From assembly GCA_028565635.1 (NCBI GenBank), contig JAOXYB010048502.1:1-26703 (forward strand): a stretch of DNA of 26,703 nt, given 5' to 3'. The notes beneath the pieces are model-generated. The model was not told where the DNA came from and did no database searches. It saw only the letters and a list, made by a program, of their open reading frames with translations. Shown in pieces: positions 8,958 through 20,684 of this stretch. Within the stretch, counting starts at the first letter, position 1; each line of letters begins with the position of its first letter. This DNA is from Phoronis ovalis. Its lineage: Eukaryota; Phoronida; Phoronidae. The position numbers were made by a program, and so were the translations under genes.

Positions 8958-10753
8958 AGATTAAACTTTGTAGCCAAGTTATTTTATTGTATTGCTAATA
9001 TTTAGTACTTGTACAGGTACATATATATTGTGTAATATATATTTATATGTGTAAGTTATTTGTATATTTTGTATATAATTATTCTAAAGCATGTACTATT
9101 TATGTTAACTACTTCAACATGCAACTTCTAGAATCCCTTTTCTAACATTTTGTATATATTAGTTACTGAACATAATTTTAGAAAAATCTAGGGAATGATT
9201 GACAATATGTAAGTTTAAGAAAATATACAAAAAAATGAAATATTTTTAAAAGCAAACCAATGATTCTCTGATGTGTTATATTTGTAAACACAAGATTATG
9301 CCTGGCAATTATTTTGAATAAAATTTTTCATTAATGAACATGTTTAAGCACAAAATCATTATTACATCATACACTGACTATAAAATTGACAATATACTCA
9401 AAAGTACCTTTTTGATAATAAACGTAAAACAGGAAAGACATGCTCATAGTGTAAAAAAAAATCTGAATATTGGGAGATTCATGTTCGGCTTCCTTTGTAA
9501 GTATAAGTTCAAAGCAAGCAGCGCAACTGAACAAAAACACAGGTAATGACGATGATAAATATATATGCTCCAATATTAAAACTTACACTACGACTGGATC
9601 ATACTTGATTAAAAATAAAACTTAAAAAATATGTTCATTCTCATTCAGTAGACTTCTGGTATCATACTCAGAAATTAATCCCATAAGCTGCAGTACATTT
9701 ATGATCTCCAATTCCATACTAGCACCTGCTTTAAGACCCAGTTTGGGTCCCTGACTTACATCAAAAAAAGGTTGTGATAGGACCAATTGTAATGCATTAA
9801 ATTTTCAAGTTAAAAACTTAGATACAAAAAGCACTGTTGTTTGACTATAACTTTCTTTGTTAATTTTCATAACCAAAAAGAAGAGATAGACATGTAACTG
9901 TATACATTTTTGTAAAGGATATACGTTAATGTTGATGAATTCAAAAGAAAAAAGTTGAAAATAATTCTCAAAATCTCATAAGCATCCAATTTGGGTAAAA
10001 ATTGTGTTTTTCGAATTTTAATTTTCAAAAAATGCAAGTCAGAAACCCTTGTACCTACAAAGCTGAAACTTAGCAAGAATGATCTTTATATATAGATCTA
10101 CAAAAAGTGTTTTAATTTTTCAAATTCTGCTTCATTTAAAGTTATGAATTTCGAAGCTTAATAGTAAAAATATTACTGATTTTGATCTGGCCCATACATT
10201 TTAAAAAATTAAACTTTTGAACAAAGCAAAATTTTAAAAATATGAGGTAAACATATATGTATATCTCATTTATGCAAAGTTTCAAGTTTGTAGATGCAGA
10301 TGTTTTTGACTTTTATATTTTTTTGAAACTTAAAATTTGAAAAACTCCATTCAAACTATTTAATCAAACTATTTAATCTCATTTGTAAAGTATTAACATT
10401 TTAAAAATGTATACTTTCATATGTCTGTCTCTTCATTTTAATTACTAAAATGTAGGTTGAAATGTATATACACCTCTATCTAAATTAAGCCCTTAATATA
10501 CCAGAGGTTTACATGAGGTTTGCTGGCTAAATTCAATTCTGGGCAATGCATCAATTTTCTTAAAATTTAAACATTTCTAGATAGTTTAGAAAGAAGTACA
10601 TTTACTTAGCCATGGAAAATAGTTTTAATTATCTTCCATATACCCCAAGTGTTGAAACTAAGAACTAGAATCATTAAAAATGGTCCTATTTTCAAAATCT
10701 TTTTTGGAACAAAAACTATACTGATTATAAATTACCGACTACAAGACACATGT
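8958..10753. other. Convergent intergenic region
   Basis: AT-rich spacer between the 3' end of the F-box gene (+) and that of FABP-B (-). The overlapping open stretches near 9334-9573 and 9867-10076 are low complexity and have no family features. Contains copies of a dispersed module at 10021-10310. Confidence 0.5.
10021..10310. repeat. Dispersed module, two inverted copies
   Basis: At 10245-10300 the plus strand reads atgcaaagtttcaagtttgtag; at 10040-10105 a related sequence reads on the minus strand (AGATCTATATATAAAG...TTTCAGCTTTGTAGGT). A third copy is at 14757-14820. Probably fragments of one repeat family. Confidence 0.45.
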
Positions 10754-10807
10754 TTATGCTTCTTTCTTGAACCAACGTTTGCAAACCAGATCTTCTACTT
10801 TAATTGT
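10754..10807 (-). CDS. FABP-B exon 4 (terminal)
   Basis: 54 bp, acceptor atttttcag, stop TAA at 10756-10754. Codes TIKVEDLVCKRWFKKEA, the last strand. It is the same length as FABP-A exon 4 and identical in KRWFKKEA. Confidence 0.9.
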   Translation of the reverse strand, partial: TIKVEDLVCKRWFKKEA

Positions 10808-13800
10808 CTGAAAAATTTAAATTCACATTTCTGTTACAGCATGGTATACTCAATATATGCAATACAATGATATGGCTGCATAGCATTAATTGCAATGTTA
10901 TATGTGCATGTGTAACAGACGTACTACAGACAGATATAGATGTTATGTTGGACTTGCAGTTCATTTTATAATTGTTCAGAATTATCTGAAGATTGAGCTG
11001 TTTCTTTGTTGTTTTCTAAGGAACATTGACTAGGAAATATCATTCATTAAATAATGCACCATTTGGTAATTATTTTAACATTAAAATTCCTCTTTGAGTG
11101 TGCCACCAGCTGGTACCAAGGACTTATATGTCTAATATGCTAAATACCCAGGCTTACCAGCAAAGGCAGACTCTGTGAGGTCAGAATGTACAATCAATAA
11201 AAATAAGCTTTTCACCCGGGGGGGGAGGTACTCGACACAAAACTTGGTGGAGGTGTGATACCCCGGGGGGTACTGAAGGTTTTTTGACTATGGGGATGTG
11301 CCGCGGAACCCAATCCAAAATTTTAGCTTATGGTAGCACACCCACTCCAAATTTTTGAAATTTTACAGTTATTGTAGCAATCCAAATCTTGTGAAATATA
11401 AGGGTAGCAATCCATAATTTTAAAATATTTGAGTATAGTAATCCATTTTTACGCAAACTGACTGATACAAACCAAATTCCAAAATTTATTTATGGATACA
11501 AACCTGAAATTAATCCAAATTATTTGCTGTAAGCAGTGGGTAGCAATCCAAATTTTTGAATACCTTTAGGGTTACAATCCAAAAAAATACAGTAAGAAGT
11601 ATACAATCCAAATCCAAATTTTTTAACTCGGCTGCACACCCCCATCAAAAAATAACTTGAGTACTCCCCGGGGTGATACCCCAGGTAAGAAACCCTTAAC
11701 CCATTACTTTCCAAAAATATATGTTATAGTAAAAACTTATTTGTGAAAACCATATCCCATGGTAAAAAATTCTCCAAAAGTATACTCTATGGTGTGTACA
11801 CCATAGTCGATGAGATCAACAAATGTTTTTTTAAAGAAGTAATTAATTATTTATATATTTATTAATATATACACCCATGGTAAAAACGATATTTGAAAAA
11901 ACATGGTAAAAATTGTTAAATAAACATAAAAAAGATATACCATCATTGATGGTAAAAACAAAGGCTGAAAAAAGGGGACTCATGGGGCAGCACATATAAA
12001 CAATCACTTTGAATGAGAGTGCACCCCCCAGGTTTTTCATGGTCTTTTGTTCCCCTTAAAAGTCACATCTGTCCTACTAATTACAAAAGTTTTAATTAAT
12101 TTGTAATAATTAGAAGCTACGGTAACTAGAATTTTTCTTGTCTGAGATGCACAAATTACATTCCATTGATCACTGTAAAATAAGTAAATTTCAATAAAAC
12201 ATTAATATTATATGTTGCTTTTGTAACTTGTCCTTATTGTGACGGTATTACCTTATTGAAACAGTAATTTTGAGCTGTTTCCTTTCACTAATGCCCACAA
12301 TTCTTCAGTGAATATTTGAATATATGAATTATTCTTACTTAGCTTATTTAAGTTAATTTAATTCCAAGAAAGAGAATTAGAATTATCAATGCAGGTTTTT
12401 TGTCTTCCAAGTCCTCTCCAAATTAAAGCAATGGTCATCTGCATAGGACCTGATGCACTTTTAATTATATATTTAAAATTTCGCATGCTATTAGTAAGAA
12501 AAATTTTCAGTGTTCATGCCAATATAAATGCCACACTTCATTCCAACACAATGCATTAGTTTGTTTTCACCATGCTATGCATTCTTGTGTTTAGATAATG
12601 ATTTACAAAACATAAAATAAAGAAATGTACATCAAAAAGTAAAACAAATTAATGAAAAAAAAGTAAAGCTACAAAAAAAATGTGCAAATTAAGTAACGCT
12701 ATACATTCAGCGATTGCATTCCAAACAAATTAATAGTGGCCACAAAATATGTATAGAATCCGCATTGCTACACCATTCACTATACACTACACATATGACT
12801 CACTATAAGAAATTCTCCATCCGCAGTAATTTCTCTAGTTATAATTTGTTCAAGGCCTTTACCAGGTTCGACAGGGTTATATTGTTCAGATAACATTTCT
12901 CCATCCCAATTTGCTAAAACCTATAAAATACAACTAAAAATGTTATTCCACTTTGTACAGTAAATATAACAACTCACCATTAACATTTCTCCATCTCCTG
13001 TTAATTCCCGAATTTGATCTTGCTCCTTGCCTTTACCCTCTTCAGCTGGAGATTGATGAGCTACAAGTTTCCCATCATCCCAATTTACTAAACTCTGAAA
13101 TCATAATCATCAAACAATGTGATCTTTGCATAATTGCATGGCTATATGTAACTAGTGGTCTGCTGCTCCAGCACAGATAAGGCAGTAATACTGTACTGAA
13201 AAAGATTATGATAACAGAATAAACATTTCCAAGCAAATGAACAACCATATTGAAATAACTATAAGGAAATACAAATGAAAGGTTAATGAGGCAAAAGAAA
13301 TTGTCACATACTTTCATTTTATGATTCATGTGGTCTGTGACTGTTTCCACGCCAATAGTGAACTTGAACTCTCTCGTCATGAATCCTGTATGTGTAGTTA
13401 CAGTAAAGTTATCACCATCTTGTACTATCTCAGTCGTTGGGGTTGTTTTAGAAGCCATTTTTCTCATCATCCAATTAACACCTGAAAAACAGAGAAAAAT
13501 AAGAAATATTCAATATATTAAAAAAAACAGGGTTTACTCAAAAATATTCTTAATTAAACTATTATACTATAACTAACATTTTCCAAATTAATCGAGAATC
13601 TGGAAAGAGTTACCTGTCAAATTTTGTTATACGTTTAGTAGAATAAATATCATGTTTTAATTGTATATATTCACATTTACTTTTGATATTATACATTTAC
13701 ACTAATTTGAGTTAAATTCCTCTTAGCAGTGCAATTGATAAACTATAGTTAGAAAAACTGCTATTTTCCCTGAAGAAAATATAGATGAACAGTGTTGTAC

Positions 13801-16800
13801 TTTAATTGTTATGTGGGTTTACCCCAAAATCATTAATTAACTTATGCATACCAGTGTACATGAAGATAAGTCAAGATATGGTTTCTAATATTAAGTTTTG
13901 GCATTTTACAAAAAATGCAGACTGAGATATTAATACTACAAAAGGGAAGTACATGTGTGTAGCAGCAGCTGCAGCTCATGGATGTTTAAAATATGAACTA
14001 TTACCACATCATTAACATTCAAGGTTAAAAATGTAGTACATAATGCATAATTTCAAGTAAAATGTTTCACAGGGTTTCAAAGACGACTTTGCTATGTTTG
14101 AAAATGCAAGTAAATCAAATTCTTGAAATTTGTAACATGGTTTATACTTGTGGTGAAATCTAAGGAATGGTATATAATTATATCTCAGTCAAAGTGACAT
14201 TTTCTTATTTATGGTCTCCGTCCACAGGCTCTGTGAATGGCAAACTAATGTTCTTTAAACAAATATTAAGTTTTGATTTATGAAGCAATTTCATTATCAT
14301 AATTATGACAACCTTTTTTTCTTGGAATTTATGACCATTTATTGATCCATGCAATATAACTCCTTTAGGAAAAAAATATGTGGAGTGAATCTTCTTGCTT
14401 TCACATCGATTCAACATAATAGATTTGAAACCATCCACTCATATCGTATTTAGATTTGGCTAAATATGTGGCAGCTATGAATTTGATTAACAAACCTTGA
14501 AATGAAATTATACAACACTCATGTACTTATACAGTTTGCAATTGAAGGTTGGAGATGACTGGAATATTATGTGTGAATAATTTAAATTTATTTCAAATTC
14601 AATAAATATTTTTTTGTTATATATGACTGTATTGCTTTTACTAAGGTTCAGTTTTCATTATAGTTGTCACTTTTCATAGCTCTGAATTAAAATTTGAATG
14701 AAAACTGCAAAATCACGACCTATAAACTTTGAAAATGTTAAACAAAGGAATACCAAAAAAATCAGATCTATAGGTATATAAAAATGATTTGTACAAACTT
14801 CCAACTTTGTGGGTTAAAGGGATTTTGATTTATATTTTATTGAAAACAAAAATTACATTTTTTTTTCCACAAATGGTTACTTAATTATTACATTATAAAA
14901 GCTATTTTCAACCATTGTCTTTTGGTATAACCTTTCCAAAATTGCATACTTTTGCTTGTCTACATCTTCATTTTGATTAGAAAGAGAAGAAAGTTACATT
15001 CAACAATGCAGTGTCACAATATATCTCCACTTCTTAACAGAAACGATTTTGTAATCCTGAGAATTATCAGCTTCAATGCATTTCACATTAATTTTTATTG
15101 AACACAAATCAGATGAAAATGTAATTTCCAGACAGTAATTTAATACCAGTCTGCATTATCTGTACAAATTCCGAAGACTGGTTTTTAAAAATGCTTGAAC
15201 ACTGAAGGTACCTTAGGTGGTAATATCTTAGCACAAACTATAATAATATTCTAATAATTGAATTTACAAACACCTCAGCTCAGTTAACTTTTAAGTACTT
15301 CAAAAATAGCCTTGAAAAACTTAATCGGAAACTGATATGGTAGGTAATAATGCACATTGTCTGAAAATCAAATGTTTTTTTTGCAAAACAGCAGGCTCAT
15401 CTCAAGAATTTTGAGTAGGCAAGTAAATTTTCTGAAAGAAGTAGGCAATTCTTAGCACAAAAAATGATGAAAATTGTTGAAAGACTGGGGAGATTTCTCC
15501 TGCTATCAATCTTTAGATACGCATCTTTCAATATATCCCAAGATCACTAATGGGAGGTAAAAAAAACATTATGTATTAAATAAAATCAATAAAGTGTTTA
15601 ATAATAGTATCCAATGATTGTAATGCTCTTAATGTCATGAGATGTCATTGTATTAGGACACCTGAGTACGGAAATAACGAAGATTGAAAACAGAACACTG
15701 AATTTTTAAAATTTATTATCTATTAATTATTATGGCATGTTGAGTTAATATTATTTATGAACTCAATTACTTGCTTGACTTAGGTCATACATACAGTTAC
15801 CAAGTCAAGTCTGGAAAAAAATATACATCAGCTAGAAGGAACTAGGAACTATACTCATAACTTTGTAAAATAAAAAAATGTGAAACATTACATAATTATC
15901 TTAAAATGAATGAATAAATAGGATTTGTAGGCTTGCCGAACTCAATGCAGAATTTAATGCAACATGGCACACTCAAATATGGTGCAAAATTTCTGGGGGG
16001 AAATGGCTATAACTCTCTGTACAAATCAGCAACCATATATATATATAGCTCATCCAAAAAACAGCATTTTTATTGTTAAATTGGAAACATATTTTAAAAT
16101 TTGTTATTTAAAGAAATATTGTTTTATGAGTAATGCAAAAGCAATCCCTTCTTGGTACATCTGCTGCAAAATGTTGGGAATTTATTTAGCAAAATTGCAC
16201 AGCACATTAGATTGATTAAAGATATATGGGTCTGATTAAAAGAGCTAATATCCTTAGCAGAAGTAGGTTAATACAAAGTATAGCTAATGTCTTGACTAAT
16301 AATATTGAAGACCTAGGTAGATTGAAAGGATAGTTGTTACCGATTAAGTGCAACCCTGCCATTTGTACACTTTTTGTCAAAGGTGAAAACCAGCTTAGAT
16401 AATATCATTATTACTTTTGTGACACCTGAGTTTCAATAAGTTGAACAGTAATTACTTGTATTAACATGACTTTTGTTCATTAATAAAACTTATGTTTCAA
16501 TGTGATTTAGTGCTGTATCAGTTTTCAATTTGATTTTTGCATACAATTTAGGTAATCAAATCATCATGAAATTGAAGTTAGCAACAGAGGGGAGAGATCA
16601 AACAAAAATTAAACAATGAATATCCAAACTGTCGGAATGCTTGAATTCAGTAAAGAAATAAATATAATATAATATTTCCTATTTTCAATAAAATGGACAT
16701 CAATAGAAGATATATAAAATCCTGTAACATTTACAGTATTCTCAGTATTTAATTACACGATTGAACTTTCTTTTTTAAGAGAAATAGAAATACAGGTACC

Positions 16801-19420
16801 ATTATTCAAATACTTGTATAATATTATCTACCGAATCAAGTCGATTTTTATGGTTTTGCTACAATTTTTAACGATCAGGGAAAGCATTTAGAAGAGAGTA
16901 TTACCTAAGGCAGTTAATCCTCCATTTTAATATCTGACACATTTTACAGACTAGCAATCCTAAAATAAGCATCTTGTGTGTTTTTGAAAGGTCATAGAAA
17001 TAAACGAAAACATAAAAAGAAACAATAACTAAAAAATTGATAAAAATAAAAAAAACATGGATTTGGTTTTCTTTCAGTTGTTGTTTACTCTTTTGATTAT
17101 ACCAATGTATATTTTACATGTCTGAGCATGGTACTGTTGTTCATAGACACAATGCAGCCAGCTGTGTCTTTATACTTTCTTTTTTCTCCAAAATCTGGCA
17201 GGTAAACTTGTATTAGTTGTGGCAAATAACATTTTTGAAATGTGGACTGCATATTAAATTGCTGCTAACCTTTGCTAAAATTATGATTTTCATTACCCAG
17301 CCTTTTCCTGTATGTACACAATTCCACAAACATTTTAGCATATCATTATTATTTATGAATGCATAACACTTGATTCATGGATTTGCATGAAAAAATATAC
17401 ATGATTAATGTTGGAAGTATAGCTATAAATAACAATGCAATTTCTGAGTGTCAGACAGTATTAGGACAATGATTCATGCAATGTGCTGGAACCTTTATCA
17501 ACAAAAATTGTCAATTAACAGGCCCAAGAGAATTCAAAATGATGCAAAATTAGCTTAATTGTGTTTCGGCATAATAGTTACAATTGTGTTAGCTAGGTTT
17601 AATATGGATGTGTCCAGATAATGAAAATCATGTCCACAATTGTCTGAAGAGTGGATAAATTCTCAGACTAAACTGCATCATTAAAAGAATGACATTTCTG
17701 TATGACAACAGTATGAGGTGTAATCCTGGGAGGGAGTACTTTCATTTAAAGATATTTGCTGCCCCCTTTTTCAGCCTAGGTTTTTACCATGGGATTATCT
17801 GTGTTCTGTTTACTTGACATGGGGATTGCTTTCTGCAATTATTTTTTTATCTTGGGGTGTATATTTGCAATAAATAATTAATTACCAATGGTGCATTTCT
17901 TGAAATTTTTTGTGTTGATCTTATCGATCATAAACTCGCCATACGAACAGTTACTCCCAATTTTTTTAGCATGGGGTATACTTTTCGAGATTTTTTTACC
18001 ATGGGGTATGGATTAGCAAATAAATTTTACCATGGGGTATATTTTTGGAAAGCAATTTTACCATGGGTTAAGGTTTTTTTTTACCTGAGGCCTCATACCT
18101 CTATCAAATTTTTTGTCAAATACCCCGAGGCTATAATGTACTTAATAGCATCTATAATGTGCCACCAAGACTACTTACATGAACATTTCTCATAGGCAAG
18201 CCATATTAATATTACAACACAAGGTTTCTATTAGTTATAGACACTGCCAGTTTTTTCAAGTGATAAATTAGAATACATCCTATGTAATACACGTTTCCAG
18301 TATGTGATGACGTCTATTTAAATTTCTATTTAACATTTATGTTAAATTATTTAGATACAATTTTAGAGAGTACTAATTAGTTTAAAGATATATTTTTCAC
18401 GTCACATATGGCATCAATAATAAAGCTTGCTAATTATAAAGTGAACATATAATTTTACTTTATTCTCTAGGCATATATACTGAGGATTATCTATCATTCT
18501 CATGATACCACGTAAATTAAATCACAGTTAAAATCAGTCTTTTACCCTTTATGTGTGCCTATTAACCTGTGGTTAATTAATTACTAATAAAAGGTGTCCA
18601 TATTTTTTGTTATCATAATAATTTCACTCAAATAATCTTGATGATTCACAGTTATATATAAGTATGGTCACAAAATGTAAATATACCGTCACCAAGATTG
18701 TGCAAACAAACCAGGACCGTGACAGTCATATGTAATCGAAGGTGCATGTGCGAGGTGCAATGTAGTCAGCCAGGTCATTAACTAGGATTGTCCTGTCCCG
18801 TCTTAAGTTTTTACAGATTTCATGGTCCCGATTTTGGCTAACGGCAGAATATTACACAAAATAGCCCAGTTTTAATGTTACGTACATTAAACACAAAATT
18901 ACAATTTTGACAATTTATTTGGCACTCAACTTGATGCGGATGTGGAGAATTAACAAATTGAATTAACAACACATTTTCTTACCATCACGATAAAAGGGAT
19001 AGTAGCAAAAGCGGTAACCCTACGGTCAACTCGGTGGCTAACAGTAACAGTAACATCCAATTTGATAAAATAAAATAGTAGAGTACAGTAGGGTTACTAC
19101 CTCCGTCGTGCTAGGCCGGGGTGCTAGGATCAATTTCAACTATGAATGAAATGATTGTTGACAGCTATAGCTTACTGATTTTACCCCCTGTTCTAACAAA
19201 AATCATGTATCATATGGCTGCACCAATCCACATAAAACCAAATTTAAGGGTGGTTTTAAATCCCCAGGTTTAATTTTAACCTGGGATTTTAAATTCAGTT
19301 TTTAACCCGCATCTCGGCTCGGGAATCACTACCCAAACACTCACCCATTTTTTCGAGAAATTCTTCAAATTTTTCACTTCTTACTAGTTTCCACTTTCCA
19401 TTGAAGTCAACAGTGGTCAT
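10754..19420 (-). CDS. FABP-B, intracellular lipid-binding protein with duplicated exon 3
   Basis: Cytosolic 10-strand beta-barrel carrier of fatty acids or retinoids (FABP/CRABP family). Exons on the minus strand: 19420-19345, 13481-13312, 13094-12978 (3a), 12920-12804 (3b), 10807-10754, all GT/AG. One exon 3 gives 138 residues, the normal size; both give 177. Seen: N-terminal DFNGKWKLVRSEKFEEFLEK, exon 2 with PTTEIVQDGDNFTV and FTIGVETVTD, exon 3 with NWDDGKLV and IRELTGDGE, exon 4 ending VCKRWFKKEA. Arg111 and Arg132 fall at the positions of the ligand-carboxylate arginines of CRABP; the partner Tyr134 is Phe here. Intron positions (after residue 25 in phase 1; after exon 2 and exon 3 in phase 0) are those of the family. 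It lies head-to-tail downstream of FABP-A. Confidence 0.9.
11215..12032 (-). mobile_element. CCCGGGG-ended element, copy 2 (interrupted)
   Basis: Outer element in the intron between FABP-B exons 3b and 4. Ends CCCGGGGGGGGAGGTACTCG (left) and, reversed, CCTGGGGGGTGCACTC (right). The part 11683-12032 read in reverse matches 17725-18130 (CAGCCT..GTTTTTACCAT, GGGTTAAGG, TTACCTG). It is split by a second element at 11265-11673. Confidence 0.65.
11265..11673. mobile_element. Nested element inside copy 2
   Basis: About 409 bp flanked by the direct repeat TGATACCCC (11256-11264 and 11674-11682). Inverted ends of about 40 bp: left CCCCGGGGGGTACTGAAGG..., right reversed CCCCGGGGAGTACTCAAG..., both running into a TTTTTTGA and GGGGRTGTGC block. 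Between them gtagcaatccaaat-like phrases recur about every 31 bp. Confidence 0.65.
12804..12920 (-). CDS. FABP-B exon 3b (duplicate of exon 3)
   Basis: 117 bp, exactly as long as 3a, phase 0/0, acceptor ttttatag, donor GTGAGT. Codes VLANWDGEMLSEQYNPVEPG and TREITADGEFLI; 19 of 39 residues equal 3a. The pocket Arg is kept and all differences stay in frame. Only 57 bp separate it from 3a. If its donor were ignored the frame would end after eight codons at TAG (12782-12780). Confidence 0.88.
12978..13094 (-). CDS. FABP-B exon 3a
   Basis: 117 bp, phase 0/0, acceptor atttcag, donor GTGAGT. Codes SLVNWDDGKLVAHQSPAEEG and QIRELTGDGEMLM; contains the Arg at position 29 of the exon (residue 111). Confidence 0.9.
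13312..13481 (-). CDS. FABP-B exon 2
   Basis: 170 bp, the same length as FABP-A exon 2. Acceptor tttttcag, donor GTATGT. Completes Gly and codes VNWMMRKMASKTTPTTEIVQ through IGVETVTDHMNHKMK. Confidence 0.92.
13482..17724. other. FABP-B intron 1, no gene recognised
   Basis: AT-rich intron DNA. Open stretches at 14205-14438 and 15964-16215 lack family features and splice context. One dispersed-module copy lies at 14757. No additional FABP exon was seen on the minus strand. Confidence 0.5.
14757..14820 (+). repeat. Third copy of dispersed module
   Basis: agatctataggtatataaaa and ccaactttgtgggt match the module copies near 10040 and 10250. It lies in intron 1 of FABP-B. Confidence 0.4.
17725..18130 (+). 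mobile_element. CCCGGGG-type element, copy 3
   Basis: About 406 bp in FABP-B intron 1, from CCTGGGAGGGAGTAC to TACCCCGAGG. The phrase ttttaccatggggtat starts near 17786, 17816, 17849, 17884, 17968, 17998, 18029 and 18060, mostly 30-35 bp apart. Opposite orientation to the copies at 1516 and 11215. Confidence 0.62.
18131..19344. other. FABP-B intron 1, 5' part
   Basis: No gene. A 10-bp inverted pair GTAACCCTAC/GTAGGGTTAC (near 19014 and 19088) and a hairpin at 19254-19293 are the only structures seen. A minus-strand open run at 18730-18845 has no recognised family. Confidence 0.4.
19254..19293. repeat. Hairpin just inside FABP-B intron 1
   Basis: Arms TTTTAAATCCCCAGGTTTAA and TTAACCTGGGATTTTAAA with a 2-4 base loop and one bulge, about 50 bases downstream of the exon 1 donor on the transcribed strand. 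Confidence 0.55.
19345..19420 (-). CDS. FABP-B exon 1
   Basis: 76 bp; ATG at 19420-19418, donor GTGAGT. MTTVDFNGKWKLVRSEKFEE then FLEKM and the first base of a Gly codon. The TATA box and palindromic E-box lie just upstream. Confidence 0.9.
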
Positions 19421-19527
19421 TTTTCTACGTCTTACGAAAAGTCTAAAGCAAAATTTCACTAATGAATCCTAAATCTTCCCGACGACTCTACTAGTCAGAA
19501 TGATGCTATTCAAACTTGTGTGTGACC

Positions 19528-19535
19528 TATATAAT
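19528..19535 (-). promoter_or_regulatory. FABP-B TATA box
   Basis: Minus strand ATTATATA about 110 bases before the ATG; it predicts a transcription start near 19500. Confidence 0.5.
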
Positions 19536-19540
19536 ATAGA

Positions 19541-19552
19541 TGTCACGTGACA
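19541..19552. promoter_or_regulatory. Palindromic E-box TGTCACGTGACA
   Basis: Perfect 12-base palindrome six bases upstream of the TATA-like box of FABP-B. It contains GTCACGTGAC, the bHLH-zip (USF, MITF/TFE) consensus. Confidence 0.5.
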
Positions 19553-20073
19553 GATAACGCTGTATAAAAACATTAGCTTCCGTGCTTCGTGACAATTTAA
19601 GAATGTAATATTTAAAAAAATCTGATTCATCATGAATACTATTGCTTAGAATTCGGGATGTTTTAACGATATGTTTACAATATTAGAAAATATTTCCAGT
19701 GCAGAAAATTTACCATACATGAAAATAAATAAGTCATATTCATTATATTGCTTTCTAAACTTACTATTATTAGGTTGAGTATTTGTTTATTCTCGAGGTT
19801 ATTATCGTTTAAGTTATTTTATATCAATTTCTCTTATTAATAATCAATAAGAATATACTCATTTGAACTCAAGCATGAGCATGTTGGGAACTTATGATCT
19901 AATATGAACAGACATTAGTAGTAGTCTATTCTGATCTGTTGATTTTTATGTAATTTTTTGATTTTTATTCGTTCGTGGAGAAGACGGAGCACATACTTTT
20001 GGCAAATATGTAATTACTTACTTCTTATCAACGGGTGCGATATTACTGCTTCGCATTGCTGCATTGATTGCGT

Positions 20074-20089
20074 CCGCCAGATGGCGCTA
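20074..20089 (+). promoter_or_regulatory. CTCF-like motif between the FABP genes
   Basis: CCGCCAGATGGCGCTA is a close match to the bilaterian CTCF core (CCACCAGGGGGCGCTA in vertebrates). It lies between the FABP-B promoter and the FABP-A 3' end. Confidence 0.5.
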
Positions 20090-20684
20090 TGTCGGTTTTT
20101 TTTTTACCAAAATGTTGTATATATTGTGATTATTTTGTTGTCTACCAGCAATAGCGTGTAAAAAGAAATCAAACTGACTAGACATTATTCTCAGGTAGGT
20201 GAGTGACGACATTTATTTTCACAAAACACATCAAAATACATAACGGACAAGCTTGACTAGATTTTGTTATTCGAAGTGTATGAAACTTAGACGCAAACTA
20301 GGTGTAAACAAAAACAACAAGCTAATTCAGTCACTCTACGTAAACTCCTCCGTTATAGTACTCTTCGATGCTTTTTCTCATATTAAAATAACATAGTGTA
20401 CCACAACGTGTGTTACATTTACTTTGATTGCCAATGCAGTACGATGCCAGAAGTAAATAAATCTTTTGCAAAAAATATAAGATAAAAGATAAAAGACTTT
20501 TTCTCCTGAGGAGAAAACCGCCTTGTTCTCTAGTATGGAATGTAGATACGTAGATATAAATAGAAATTATCTTGCAAAACATTAAAAAAAAACACCAGTT
20601 AAGCAGCAATTAAATATATAACGGCTTGGAAATGTAACAGAGCACACAATGTTTGACATTTTCTCTTTGCTCCACAGTCGTATC

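Noticed and set aside
9334-9573. Overlapping open frames on both strands
   Set aside because: AT-rich low-complexity residues, no family signature, no splice or promoter support.
13328-13576. Plus-strand open reading frame
   Set aside because: Mirror of FABP-B exon 2 on the opposite strand.
18730-18845. Minus-strand open run of about 38 codons (NDLADYIAPRTCTFDY)
   Set aside because: No recognised family, no start, no splice partner; could be chance.
19010-19100. Inverted pair GTAACCCTAC/GTAGGGTTAC as a possible RNA gene
   Set aside because: Only 10 bp with a 65-base loop and no tRNA or snRNA boxes.
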